The notes below the pieces were generated by a model. The model had not been told where the DNA came from and searched no databases. It saw only the letters and a program-made list of their open reading frames with translations. A stretch of DNA of 64,000 nucleotides from Eleftheria terrae. GTDB lineage: Bacteria > Pseudomonadota > Gammaproteobacteria > Burkholderiales > Burkholderiaceae_C. Made by a program: the position numbers and the translations under genes. The DNA is taken from positions 4,712,001 through 4,776,000 of the forward strand of contig NZ_CP106951.1 of assembly GCF_030419005.1 (NCBI RefSeq), in the 5' to 3' direction. Positions 48,782 to 57,101 of the stretch are shown in pieces (within the stretch, counting starts at the first letter, position 1; each line of letters begins with the position of its first letter).

Positions 48782-48794
48782 AAGGGCGGAAGTC

Positions 48795-49283
48795 ATGGTC
48801 GGAACGTTATCCGCAGGCCTCCAGGCAGCCAATGGCGATATGGGAGAGTCGGCCGCCACCATCACGCAGGATGTTCTTGACGCTGCGTATGACATGGGTC
48901 ACAGCTTCCCGGGAGGTGTCCCTGCTTTGGCTCAGCGTATGGGCGTTAGCGCCAATACGCTGAACCACAAGCTCAACCCATCCAATGACACGCACCATCT
49001 CACGGTGCGCGAGTTGCAGAAGGCCATGCACATCACGGGCGACCACGGGCCGCTGCATGCGCTGTGTGCGTCGCTGAACCATGTTGCCCTCCCGATCTCG
49101 ACCAACGCGGGCGGCTGCGTGGATCACGCCTTGCGCGAGCTGGGCGCTCAGGTCGGCGATGTCTACCGGCAGGTCGATGGCGCCCTCAAGGACCGCCGGG
49201 TGACGCCGAACGAGCGCAAGCGCATCCGCCGCGAGGTGGCGGAGGCCATCGCCGCGCTCAATAACGTGCTGCAGGTGCTGTGA
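48795..49283 (+). CDS. CII-like phage regulatory protein
   Basis: A 162-aa protein with a Phage_CII/CP76-type DNA-binding segment: DVLDAAYDMGHSFPGGVPALAQRMGVSANTLNHKLNPSNDTHHLTVRELQ. The C-terminal half is helical (GDVYRQVDGALKDRRVTPNERKRIRREVAEAI). Such proteins activate lysogeny genes or control the early region. Start uncertain: ATG 48795 used (AGGGCGG upstream), ATG 48762 would overlap cro by 20 bp. Its stop overlaps the next start (TGATG). Confidence 0.85.
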   Translation: MVGTLSAGLQAANGDMGESAATITQDVLDAAYDMGHSFPGGVPALAQRMGVSANTLNHKLNPSNDTHHLTVRELQKAMHITGDHGPLHALCASLNHVALPISTNAGGCVDHALRELGAQVGDVYRQVDGALKDRRVTPNERKRIRREVAEAIAALNNVLQVL

Positions 49284-49597
49284 TGGCTCGCACTGGGCGC
49301 CCCCATGGCGAGGTGCGGCACGCCGTTGCAGCCGCGCTTCGCAGCGGTGGGCCGATGGCACTGCGCGAACTGTCTGCGGCAGCGCAGGTTGGCTACCGGG
49401 TAGCGCACTGCACGGTGCAGCGAATGCTGGGCGTGGAGCTTCAAGCGCAGCCACGGCTAGTCCGGTTGCCTGGTGCCCCGAAGCCTGCCCGCGTCTACGA
49501 ACTGATGCCGGAGCGGATTGAACACTTGCAGGCGGCTCACGACCCCTTCAAAGCCTTGCAGCACTGGTCGCTGCAAGCGCGTCAACTCAACGACTGA
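49283..49597 (+). CDS. Hypothetical phage protein, winged-helix-like (104 aa)
   Basis: A 104-aa basic protein: EVRHAVAAALRSGGPMALRELSAAAQVGYRVAHCTVQRML suggests a winged-helix DNA-binding domain, followed by a strand-rich segment and a helix. No named family recognised. Start ATG overlaps the CII-like stop by one base; the O-like gene starts 10 bp behind it. Likely part of the early replication/regulation set. Confidence 0.75.
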   Translation: MARTGRPHGEVRHAVAAALRSGGPMALRELSAAAQVGYRVAHCTVQRMLGVELQAQPRLVRLPGAPKPARVYELMPERIEHLQAAHDPFKALQHWSLQARQLND

Positions 49598-49607
49598 GGA
49601 CAACAAC

Positions 49608-50495
49608 TTGAGTACTGTGATGATGGGCCGCTGCTGGGCCCTGTGGATGCCTTCGCCCTCAAAAGCCGTGTTGATGTCGTTGGCCGACTTCGCCGACGAC
49701 CGCGGCCGCTGCTGGCCGGCCGTCGATACCTTGGCGCTGCGAACCTGCCTGCATCCGCGCACCGTGCAGCGTTCCCTGCGCTGGCTTGAGAAGGTGGGCC
49801 TGCTGCGCGTCGAGAAGAACGCCATGCGGGCGAACCTCTACACGCTGTGCCCGGACGCCTATGAGGCTGCCCCTGAGCAACAGATGCAGCCCCCTGAGGT
49901 GCTGCCCGCAGCGGCCGACTGCCACCCTAAGAAGGCGGCACAGCGCCACCCCAAAGCGGAGACACAGCGCCACCCCACCCCTGGCACACAGTCGCATTTG
50001 CCCCGGCACAGTGCCACCCAAACCGTCATTGAACCGTCAGAAGAAGAAATTACCCCCTTACCCCCTTCGCAGGGGGAGCCGGGAGTTTCCGAAAGCCTGC
50101 CCGATGCAGCGCATGCCGCCGCTCGTCCCGTCAAGCGCGATTCGGCTCGCGGCCCCATCGCTCTGCAGACCTGGCTGGCCGAGTGCACAGCCCAAGGCGT
50201 GCAGCCGATACCGCCCGGTGATCCGGTCTTCCGCTACTGCGAAACGGTGGGCATCGACCGCGAGACGCTGGCACTGCACTGGTTCGAGTTCAAGCGCCGC
50301 CGCAGCGATGCCGGCAAGCGGCAGCGCGACTGGCGCCGGACCTTCCGCAACTCGGTGGAGGGCAACTGGTATCGGCTGTGGGTGCTGCAGGGCAATGGCA
50401 CCTGCAAGCTGACGACCCAGGGCCTGCAGGCGCAGGCCAACAGGCGTGCCCTGGAGGACCAGGCGGACCAGGAGGGCGGCCATGCTGCAGCATGA
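49608..50495 (+). CDS. Phage replication protein, HTH N-terminal domain (O-like)
   Basis: A 295-aa protein. The N-terminal ~80 residues (MGRCWALWMPSPSKAVLMSLADFADDRGRCWPAVDTLALRTCLHPRTVQRSLRWLEKVGLL) are the helix-turn-helix domain of phage replication initiators. A linker of degenerate QRHP-type repeats (about 115-145) and Pro/Glu-rich sequence follows, then a C-terminal basic domain (DWRRTFRNSVEGNWYRLWVL) that may load the helicase. TTG start at 49608 is supported by GAGGA 7 bases upstream. Immediately precedes a DnaB-type helicase, mirroring lambda O-P or P22 gp18-gp12. An origin may lie in the repetitive linker DNA. Confidence 0.85.
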   Translation: MSTVMMGRCWALWMPSPSKAVLMSLADFADDRGRCWPAVDTLALRTCLHPRTVQRSLRWLEKVGLLRVEKNAMRANLYTLCPDAYEAAPEQQMQPPEVLPAAADCHPKKAAQRHPKAETQRHPTPGTQSHLPRHSATQTVIEPSEEEITPLPPSQGEPGVSESLPDAAHAAARPVKRDSARGPIALQTWLAECTAQGVQPIPPGDPVFRYCETVGIDRETLALHWFEFKRRRSDAGKRQRDWRRTFRNSVEGNWYRLWVLQGNGTCKLTTQGLQAQANRRALEDQADQEGGHAAA

Positions 50496-51831
50496 AGGCT
50501 TTCTGCCGCCACAGAGCCGGCAGGCCGAGGAGTCGGTGCTGGGCGCCTTGCTCATCGACAACAGCGCGTTTGACCAGGTGGGCGACCTGCTGCAGCCGGA
50601 GCACTTCTACGACCCGGCCTATCGAGCGATCTACCGCAGCGTCGCATCGCTCATTCGGCAGCGGCAGGTGGCCGACACCATCACGGTGATGGAAGCTGGC
50701 CAGCACGACCTGCCGACACTCAATGAGCTGGCCCACGCCGTGCCGAGCGCCGCGCACATCCGTGGCTATGCGCAGATCGTGTTTGACCGCTGGCAGGAGC
50801 GCGAGCTGATGCGCCTGGGAAGTGCGATGGTGGAAGAAGCGGTGCGCCCCGGCAAAGCGCCGGCCGAGAAGATCGACGCTGCGATGTCACAGCTCACGGG
50901 CCTGGGCGAGAAGCGCGGCCACGTGGTCGAGTCGGTATCGCTGGACCATGCAACCGTCGCCTTCCTGGACTGGATGCAGGCCGAGGCTGAGGGGCGCACC
51001 ACCGTGATGTCCACCGGGCTGGCCAACCTGGACCGAATCCTGTCGGGTGGTCTGCGTGCGGGTGAGCTGATGGTGCTGGGCGGCCGGCCGAAGATGGGCA
51101 AGACCGCTTTGACCCTGACCCTGGCCCGAGGCATGGCAGCGCAACACGGCGTGCTGCTGCTCAGCCAGGAGATGCCCGTGATCGAGCTGATGTTGCGGCA
51201 TACCGCCTCATTAGGCTGCGTCGATCTGAACGCGCTGCGTCGGCCGAAAGAGCTGGACAGCGAGGGCTGGAGCCGCATGTCCGAGGCGGTGGAGCGCATG
51301 CGCGACCTGCGCATGATTCTGGACGACCAACGTGCCCTCACGCTGTTGGATGTGCGACGCAAGGTGATGGCTGCGAAGCGGCGCGGGCCGCTGGGCGTTG
51401 TCATCATCGACTACTTGCAGTTGATGGCCGGCGATGGCGACAACCGCAACCAGGAGCTGGATCGCATTTCCAACGGACTGAAGGCCATGGCCGGCGAGTT
51501 CGGCGTAGCGGTGATCGTGCTGTCTCAGTGCAGCCGAGAGGCCGACAAGCGACACGGCCCGCCGGTGATGACCGACCTGCGTGACTCGGGCGCGATTGAG
51601 GCTGCAGCCGACATCATCGCGCTGCTGTACCGGGAGCATGCCCACCCACTGGGCGTGAAGACGGATGAGAACAGGCAGCACGCACAGTTGGAGATCGTGC
51701 AGCGCAACGGCGCGCCGGGGACGATCAATCTGAAGTGGACCGGGGAGTTCCAGCTGTTCGAGGACTGGGAAGGACCGGCGCCGCGGGCTGGGAAGAAGCG
51801 CGGCGGACGTGAAGAGGAGGGGCTACGCTGA
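50482..51831 (+). CDS. DnaB-type replicative helicase of phage
   Basis: A 449-aa helicase. DnaB N-terminal domain (about 8-110: SRQAEESVLGALLIDNSAFDQVGDLL) and RecA-like C-terminal domain with Walker A GGRPKMGKTALT (about 207), Walker B VVIIDYLQLM and DLRDSGAIEAAAD (sensor region). It would replace host DnaB at the phage origin. ATG at 50482 with AGGAGGGCGGCC; overlaps the O-like gene by 14 bp. Confidence 0.95.
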   Translation: MLQHEGFLPPQSRQAEESVLGALLIDNSAFDQVGDLLQPEHFYDPAYRAIYRSVASLIRQRQVADTITVMEAGQHDLPTLNELAHAVPSAAHIRGYAQIVFDRWQERELMRLGSAMVEEAVRPGKAPAEKIDAAMSQLTGLGEKRGHVVESVSLDHATVAFLDWMQAEAEGRTTVMSTGLANLDRILSGGLRAGELMVLGGRPKMGKTALTLTLARGMAAQHGVLLLSQEMPVIELMLRHTASLGCVDLNALRRPKELDSEGWSRMSEAVERMRDLRMILDDQRALTLLDVRRKVMAAKRRGPLGVVIIDYLQLMAGDGDNRNQELDRISNGLKAMAGEFGVAVIVLSQCSREADKRHGPPVMTDLRDSGAIEAAADIIALLYREHAHPLGVKTDENRQHAQLEIVQRNGAPGTINLKWTGEFQLFEDWEGPAPRAGKKRGGREEEGLR

Positions 51832-52253
51832 TGGCACGCATCGACTGGATTGAACATCGACTGCTGAACTGGGCTCGCTGGCGGCTCACGCGCGGCTCGG
51901 CCGGGCTCGGCTACGGCACCTCGGTATTGGCCAGCCTGGCAATGCTTGGCGGTGGTCGCTCGGAGTACAGGGAAGCGATCATTCCCATCACCGACTGTGA
52001 CGCGGCCGAGATGGATGACGCAGTGAAGCTGCTTCCGAGCGAGCTGAAGGCGGCGGTGCTGGAGTACTACCTCGGGGAAGGCGGCATGCGTGCCAAGGCG
52101 GCGCGGCTGTGCTGCACCGAGAAGACCGTACACAATCGCGTTGACCAAGCGCAGCGAAGACTGGCTGACCACTTCACCGCCCGAAAGGACCGTGCGGCGA
52201 GGGAGCGGCGCCGCGTTGAAGGTGTGCAGCAGGCGGCCCGCCCGAGCGAATGA
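51831..52253 (+). CDS. Q-like late gene regulator (sigma region 4-like HTH)
   Basis: A 140-aa protein beginning MARIDWIEHRLLNWARWRLTRGS, a pattern I know from phage proteins placed where lambda has Q. The C-terminal part (LLPSELKAAVLEYYLGEGGMRAKAARLCCTEKTVHNRVDQAQRRLADH) is a sigma-70 region 4-like HTH. Likely activates or antiterminates late transcription. Start overlaps the helicase stop by one base. A dyad and a terminator follow it directly, ahead of the late genes. Confidence 0.8.
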   Translation: MARIDWIEHRLLNWARWRLTRGSAGLGYGTSVLASLAMLGGGRSEYREAIIPITDCDAAEMDDAVKLLPSELKAAVLEYYLGEGGMRAKAARLCCTEKTVHNRVDQAQRRLADHFTARKDRAARERRRVEGVQQAARPSE

Positions 52254-52276
52254 CTTTCGATCATTACTCGAAAGTC
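52252..52276. promoter_or_regulatory. Inverted repeat at the end of the Q-like gene (candidate late-promoter site)
   Basis: GACTTTCGA (52252-52260) and TCGAAAGTC (52268-52276) form a perfect 9-bp dyad with a 7-bp spacer. It spans the Q-like stop codon and is not followed by a T-run, so it is not a terminator. TACATT (52279-52284) directly after it could be a -10. This is where lambda has pR'. Confidence 0.45.
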
Positions 52277-52330
52277 GGTACATTCAGGCAACCTTGGGAT
52301 TAGTGCCCTTCGACGGCGACCAAGGCAAGC

Positions 52331-52372
52331 AAGGCCCGGCAGCGATCTCCCGCTGTCCGGGCCTTGTTGTTT
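52331..52372 (+). terminator. Rho-independent terminator ahead of the late genes (tR'-like)
   Basis: AAGGCCCGG (52331-52339) pairs with CCGGGCCTT (52357-52365); the inner CAGCG pairs with CGCTG with one bulged T, loop ATCTCC; GTTGTTT follows. It lies between the Q-like gene and the HNH gene, so late transcription must read through it. Confidence 0.8.
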
Positions 52373-52388
52373 CTGAGGACACGCCGCC

Positions 52389-52757
52389 ATGCCCAAAGCC
52401 GCCCCCAAGCCCTGCCGTCATCTTGGCTGCACTCAGCTGGTGACCGATGGCACGAGCCGTTGCGCCGCACACAAGGTGGTGCCCGGCTCCTTCGCCGACC
52501 GCAACCGCGGCAACCGGCATCAGCGGGGCTACGGCACTGCCTGGGACAAGCTCAGGGCGCAGGTGCTCAAGCGCGACGCTGGCATCTGCCAGCCCTGCCT
52601 GGCCGAGGGCATCGTGCACTCCGGCACCGACGTGGACCACATCGTGCCGAAGGCCGAGGGCGGCACGGATGCGCTGAGCAACCTGCGGTGCATCTGCCGG
52701 GCGCGCCACCAAGCCAAGACCGGCCGGGACGCGGCGCGCGGGCGGGCCCGGCGCTGA
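52389..52757 (+). CDS. HNH endonuclease
   Basis: A 122-aa HNH nuclease of the kind encoded beside terminases. It has an N-terminal Cys/His cluster (CRHLGCTQLVTDGTSRCAAH), CQPCL, and the HNH core VDHIVPKAEGGTDALSNLRCICRARHQAKT. Such proteins stimulate terminase cutting at cos in HK97-like phages. First gene behind the late terminator, 180 bp ahead of terS. Confidence 0.92.
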   Translation: MPKAAPKPCRHLGCTQLVTDGTSRCAAHKVVPGSFADRNRGNRHQRGYGTAWDKLRAQVLKRDAGICQPCLAEGIVHSGTDVDHIVPKAEGGTDALSNLRCICRARHQAKTGRDAARGRARR

Positions 52758-52849
52758 GGCGGGCGACACAGGGGAGGGGGGCTCAAAAGTCCAGGCCCTT
52801 CCTGCTCGGGACCGAACGCCAGCCGTATTTTTTCGCGGCACAAAAACTA

Positions 52850-52861
52850 CCCCCCGGGGGG
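52850..52861. other. Candidate cos site (CCCCCCGGGGGG)
   Basis: A perfect 12-bp C6G6 palindrome in the non-coding 179 bp between HNH and terS, preceded by A- and T-runs. This is the expected position of the cohesive-end site in HNH-terS phages. Cleavage is inferred from location only. Confidence 0.4.
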
Positions 52862-52936
52862 TCGAAACCACAGGCCCATAGAGCGCATGGACGCGGCGCT
52901 GCTATGTCGTCCTGACCTCAACCAAATCAGCGAACC

Positions 52937-53419
52937 ATGAACGATTCTGTGAAGCCGATTGCGGCGCTCGGCGGCCTTGCGCCGACCGCGCAGGCCGTGG
53001 CGGGCGAGGTCCGTTCGCCGACGCCGCCGCCAGGTCTGAACTTCAACTCGCGCGAGTTGGAGGTGTTCGAGTACATCTGCACCGCCCTGCGGGAAGCGGG
53101 CATCGAGCACCTGACGGCCGGCATGCCGATAGCAATGATCGTGCACACCTACTGCCAGTGGCTGGACCGCGAGGCGGAGTGCGAAACCAAGGGCCGCACG
53201 CAGACCTCGGCCAACGGGTGGGTGTCCCCCACGCCGTGGGCGGAAGACGCACGGCGACTCAAACAAGAACTAGGGCAATGGCTCCCCAAAGCATGCTTGA
53301 CGATTCCATCGCTCACGCGAGTGCGCAAGGAGTCCGGGGCCCAGGCCGGCCAGGACGACCTCTTCGGCGATCTCGTAAACCACGGCACCAGCTCACCCCG
53401 AAGCGGCTGGCCGAACTGA
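52937..53419 (+). CDS. Terminase small subunit (P27 family)
   Basis: A 160-aa DNA-recognition subunit of the packaging motor: LNFNSRELEVFEYICTALREAGIEHLTAGMPIAMIVHTYCQWL and WLPKACLTIPSLTRVR fit the P27 small-terminase family. ATG at 52937. Its 3' third overlaps the large-subunit start by about 140 bp, an unusually long overlap. Confidence 0.87.
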   Translation: MNDSVKPIAALGGLAPTAQAVAGEVRSPTPPPGLNFNSRELEVFEYICTALREAGIEHLTAGMPIAMIVHTYCQWLDREAECETKGRTQTSANGWVSPTPWAEDARRLKQELGQWLPKACLTIPSLTRVRKESGAQAGQDDLFGDLVNHGTSSPRSGWPN

Positions 53420-55125
53420 CCCCGCCCACCCTGCAGGCGTGGGACGAAGCCTACGGGCTGCCGGTGCTGCGGGGTGACATCACGGTGGGGCGGTATGTCT
53501 ACCTGGCCGTGCAGCGGCACTACCAGGACCTGCGCGACGGGGCGGCCCGCGGCCTGGTGTTCAGCCCGCCGCATGCCTGGCACGTGATCCAGTTCATTGA
53601 GAAGTTCTTCGTGCACATCAAGGGCTCGCTCGCAGGCCAGCCCATCCAGCTCGACCCGTGGCAGCAGTTCTGGACGGCGGTGCTGTACGGTTGGCGCCGC
53701 GAGGCGGACGGCGGCCGGCGCTTCTCGCGGGGCTATGAAGAGGTCGCGCGCAAGAACGGCAAGAGCACCTGGAAGGGGCCGCAAGGCGCCTACCTCTTCA
53801 TGATGGACGGTGAGGTCGGCGCTGAGGTGTACGCGGTGGCCACCACGCGCGAACAGGCCATGACGGTGTTCAAGCCGGCGTTTGACAACATCAAGCGGTG
53901 GACCAGGCGCTCGCCCGGCATGGCGCGATCGCTCGACATCTTCAGCGGCCTGAACCAAGAGAAGGTGGTGATGGACACGTCGGTGTTCCGGCCGCTGCCG
54001 GCCAACGCCGACAACCTCGACGGCCTGAACCCCTCGGCCATCCTGTTCGATGAGCTGCACGCGCAGAAGACGCGCGACGTGTGGGATGTCATGGAGTCGG
54101 CGCTGGGCGCGCGCTTCCATCCGCTGCTCTCGGCCATCACGACCGCCGGGTTCATCCTGGACGGGATCTGCACCGAGGTGCGGCGCTACCTCATCAGCGT
54201 GCTGGAGGGCAAGCGGCAGGACGATGCCTTCTTTGGCTACATCTACACGCTGGACGATGGGGATGATCCCTTTGACGAGCGCAACTGGATCAAGGCCAAC
54301 CCGGGACTCGGCCGGTCCAAGACGCTGAGCTACATGCGCGACATGGCGCGCAAGGCGGCGGCGCTGCCGAGCGCGCGGGCGAATTTTCTGACGAAGGACC
54401 TCAACCGCTGGGTGAACAGCGCAGAGGGCTGGTTCGACATCGAGGTGTGGGACAAGGGCGGCAAGCGCTTTGACCCGGCGCTGCTGCGCGGCCGACGCTG
54501 CTTCGGCGGCCTGGACCTTGCATCCACGCGCGACCTGACGGCCTTTGTGCTGGTCTTCCCGCCCGATGAAGCTGACGGCGAGTGGTACGTGCTGGCCTGG
54601 TTCTGGTGCCCTGAGGTCAAGGTGCAGACGCAGGAGAAGGACGACGCGGCGCCCTACCGCACGTGGCAAGAGAAGGGCTGGCTGACCGCAACGCCGGGGG
54701 ACGTCACCGATTACACCCCGGTGAAGGAAACGGTGCTGCAGGCCATGAAGGACTACGACCTGGTGCAGCTGGGCTTTGACCGCTGGAACGCCCAGCAGCT
54801 GGCCAACGACCTGATGGAGCAGGACGTGCCGCTGGTGGAAGTGCCGCAGAACACCGGCGGCATGTACCCCGGCGCCAAGCGGCTGGAAGAGCTGGTCTAC
54901 AGCAAGCGCCTGCGGCACGGCGGGCACCCGGTGCTGCGCTGGTGCGCCGGCAACGTCGCTCTGCTGTACGACAGCAATGGCAACTTCCGGCCGGACAAGA
55001 AGCGCTCCAACGACACCGGGCGCATCGACGGCATTGTGGCAACGGTGATGGCCTTAAGCCGGGCGGTCTCGACCGACCTCGCGCCTTCCATTGACGACTT
55101 CATCAACAACCCGGTGGTGGGATGA
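53278..55125 (+). CDS. Terminase large subunit
   Basis: A 615-aa ATPase/nuclease that pumps DNA into proheads. ATPase domain: YEEVARKNGKSTWKGP (Walker A-like, about residue 160) and ILFDELHAQ (Walker B). Nuclease domain: GGLDLASTRDLTAF (metal Asp) and later DRWNAQQLANDL and KRSNDTGRIDGI. The start is uncertain: ATG 53278 is used, ATG 53293 is next; no start codon occurs between that and the conserved region, so overlap with terS is unavoidable. The stop overlaps the portal start (ATGA). Confidence 0.94.
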   Translation: MAPQSMLDDSIAHASAQGVRGPGRPGRPLRRSRKPRHQLTPKRLAELTPPTLQAWDEAYGLPVLRGDITVGRYVYLAVQRHYQDLRDGAARGLVFSPPHAWHVIQFIEKFFVHIKGSLAGQPIQLDPWQQFWTAVLYGWRREADGGRRFSRGYEEVARKNGKSTWKGPQGAYLFMMDGEVGAEVYAVATTREQAMTVFKPAFDNIKRWTRRSPGMARSLDIFSGLNQEKVVMDTSVFRPLPANADNLDGLNPSAILFDELHAQKTRDVWDVMESALGARFHPLLSAITTAGFILDGICTEVRRYLISVLEGKRQDDAFFGYIYTLDDGDDPFDERNWIKANPGLGRSKTLSYMRDMARKAAALPSARANFLTKDLNRWVNSAEGWFDIEVWDKGGKRFDPALLRGRRCFGGLDLASTRDLTAFVLVFPPDEADGEWYVLAWFWCPEVKVQTQEKDDAAPYRTWQEKGWLTATPGDVTDYTPVKETVLQAMKDYDLVQLGFDRWNAQQLANDLMEQDVPLVEVPQNTGGMYPGAKRLEELVYSKRLRHGGHPVLRWCAGNVALLYDSNGNFRPDKKRSNDTGRIDGIVATVMALSRAVSTDLAPSIDDFINNPVVG

Positions 55126-56378
55126 ACCGATACCTTTCCTCTGTGCTCGGCTGGTTCGGCTGGGCAGGCGGCGCCCTGGGCGAACGCCGTGGCGACCAGG
55201 TGCCGCTGCCCGCGGCGGCCCTGGTCGATGGTGTGCGCAGCATCGGCATCGACCAGGCGCTGCAGCTGAGCACCGTCTGGGCCTGCGTGGACCGGCGCGC
55301 GAAGATCATCGCGTCGCTGCCGTTTTTTGTGTACGAGACCGACGCCCGCGGCCAGCGGACGCTGGCGCGTGGCAGCCGTCTCTACCAGCTGCTGCACGAC
55401 TCGCCGAACGCGCGCATGACGCCCTACCAGTTCTGGACGGCGATGATGCTCAACCACGACCTGAAGGGCAACGCCTACGCACGCATTGACCGCGCCCCGG
55501 ACGGCGAGGCGGTGAGCCTGTGGCCGATGCCGGCCGACCAGGTGAAGCCGCATGTGTTCGAGGATGGCTCGCTGGTGTACCTCTACCGCGTCGGCAATGA
55601 CGTGGCGGCGCTGGCCGAAGAGAACGTGCTCCACCTCAAGGACCTGGGCAACGGCACCGTCGGGCTGTCCCGCCTCGACTACATGCGAGCCACCACCAGC
55701 GAAGCCGCTCGGGCCCAGGAGCAGGCCCAGCGCGTGTTTGGTGACGGCGGCAAGCCCACCGGCGTGCTGATGCTCGACAGCGTGCTGAAGGACTCCCAGC
55801 GCAAGGTCTTGCTGGAGCGCTTCGCCGAGATGTCCCTGGGCAACGCCGCCCGGCTGTACCTGCTGGAGGCCAATATGAAGTACCAGCAGCTGAGCATGAG
55901 CCCGGCGGATCAGCAGCTGCTGGAGTCGCGCCGCTTCAGCGTCGAGGAAATCTGCCGTTGGTTCGACGTGCCGCCCGTGCTCATCCACCACTCTAACGTC
56001 ACCACCTGGGGCAGCGGCGTTGAGCAGCTGGTGGACGGCTTCTACAAGCTGACCGTGCGGCCGATCCTGGTCAGCATCGAGCAGGCAGTGCGCAAGCGCG
56101 TCCAGACGTCTGAACAACGGGTGCGCCTGACCGCTGAGATCAACTTCGATGCGCTGCTGCGCGGCTCAGCCAAGGACCGCATGGCCATCTACGCCACGGC
56201 CGTGCAGAACGGCCTGAAGACCCGCAACGAATGCCGCCAGCTGGAGAACGACCCGCCCATCCTCGGCGGCGACCAGCTCACGGCGCAGTCCAACTTGGTG
56301 CCCCTGCATCTGCTGGGCACTGTCAAGCCCACTCCGGAGGCACCCAATGCTGCTACGCAAAACACTGTCGCTCAATGA
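55122..56378 (+). CDS. Portal protein (HK97 family)
   Basis: A 418-aa subunit of the dodecameric portal at one capsid vertex. Family blocks: STVWACVDRRAKIIASLPFFVYE, FWTAMMLNHDLKGNAYARI, GLSRLDYMRATTSEAARAQE and EEICRWFDVPPVLIHHS. Normal length. Starts within the terL stop codon and overlaps the protease gene by 32 bp. Confidence 0.95.
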   Translation: MNRYLSSVLGWFGWAGGALGERRGDQVPLPAAALVDGVRSIGIDQALQLSTVWACVDRRAKIIASLPFFVYETDARGQRTLARGSRLYQLLHDSPNARMTPYQFWTAMMLNHDLKGNAYARIDRAPDGEAVSLWPMPADQVKPHVFEDGSLVYLYRVGNDVAALAEENVLHLKDLGNGTVGLSRLDYMRATTSEAARAQEQAQRVFGDGGKPTGVLMLDSVLKDSQRKVLLERFAEMSLGNAARLYLLEANMKYQQLSMSPADQQLLESRRFSVEEICRWFDVPPVLIHHSNVTTWGSGVEQLVDGFYKLTVRPILVSIEQAVRKRVQTSEQRVRLTAEINFDALLRGSAKDRMAIYATAVQNGLKTRNECRQLENDPPILGGDQLTAQSNLVPLHLLGTVKPTPEAPNAATQNTVAQ

Positions 56379-57036
56379 GGTTCAGCTCAAGGCCGAAGGG
56401 GAGGGCGGCACCTTCTCCGGCTACGCGTCTGTCTTCGGCGGGGTGGACAGCTACGGCGACACCATTCTCAAAGGCGCCTTTGCGTCCACGCTGCGCCAGC
56501 ACGGCCTGCCCAAGATGTTCTTCAACCACGAGTGGACGATGCCGGTGGGCAAGTTCCTGGTGGCCAAGGAAGACGATCACGGGCTGTATGTCGAAGGGGA
56601 GTTGACCCCCGGCATGGGCCTGGCCGAGGACGTGCGCGCAGCACTGCGTCACGGCACCCTGGACGGCCTGAGCATCGGCGGCTACGTCAAGCAGGGGGAC
56701 TACGACACCACCGAGACCGGCCGCGTGATCCGCAAATGGTCGCGGCTCATCGAGGTCAGCCCGGTGGCCTTCCCGGCCGACAGCTCGGCGCGCATCGACC
56801 TGGCCAGCGTCAAGAGCGACGCGCTGGCGACGGCGATTGAGGAGATCGACAGCCTGCGCGAGCTGGAGCTGTTCTTGCGCGATGCCGGCGGCTTCAGCAA
56901 GGACACCGCCGCCGCGCTGCTGACACGAGCCCGCAAGGTGCTGGCCGGCGACACCCAGCCCGCGAGCGACCTGGACGAAAAGAGCCTGCAGGCGCTGGCC
57001 GCCCGCATCACCCGGCTGGGCATCGCCCGCCACTGA
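56347..57036 (+). CDS. HK97-family prohead protease
   Basis: A 229-aa S78-type serine protease that matures the capsid. Core: GTFSGYASVFGGVDSYGDTILKGAF, catalytic His in MFFNHEW and Ser in GTLDGLSIGGYV. The C-terminal ~60 residues are a helical extension (SLRELELFLRDAGGFSKDTAAALLTRARK). ATG at 56347 overlaps the portal gene. Confidence 0.95.
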   Translation: MLLRKTLSLNEVQLKAEGEGGTFSGYASVFGGVDSYGDTILKGAFASTLRQHGLPKMFFNHEWTMPVGKFLVAKEDDHGLYVEGELTPGMGLAEDVRAALRHGTLDGLSIGGYVKQGDYDTTETGRVIRKWSRLIEVSPVAFPADSSARIDLASVKSDALATAIEEIDSLRELELFLRDAGGFSKDTAAALLTRARKVLAGDTQPASDLDEKSLQALAARITRLGIARH

Positions 57037-57057
57037 CCGATCACCACTCAAACACTG

Positions 57058-57081
57058 GCCGCCCGCGAGGCGGCTTCTTTC
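57058..57081 (+). terminator. Hairpin between protease and capsid genes
   Basis: GCCGCC-CGCGA-GGCGGC followed by TTCTTTC. Weak as a terminator; such hairpins before capsid genes may tune or protect the abundant capsid mRNA. Confidence 0.5.
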
Positions 57082-57101
57082 ATTCCTGAGGACAGCAAGA
57101 C

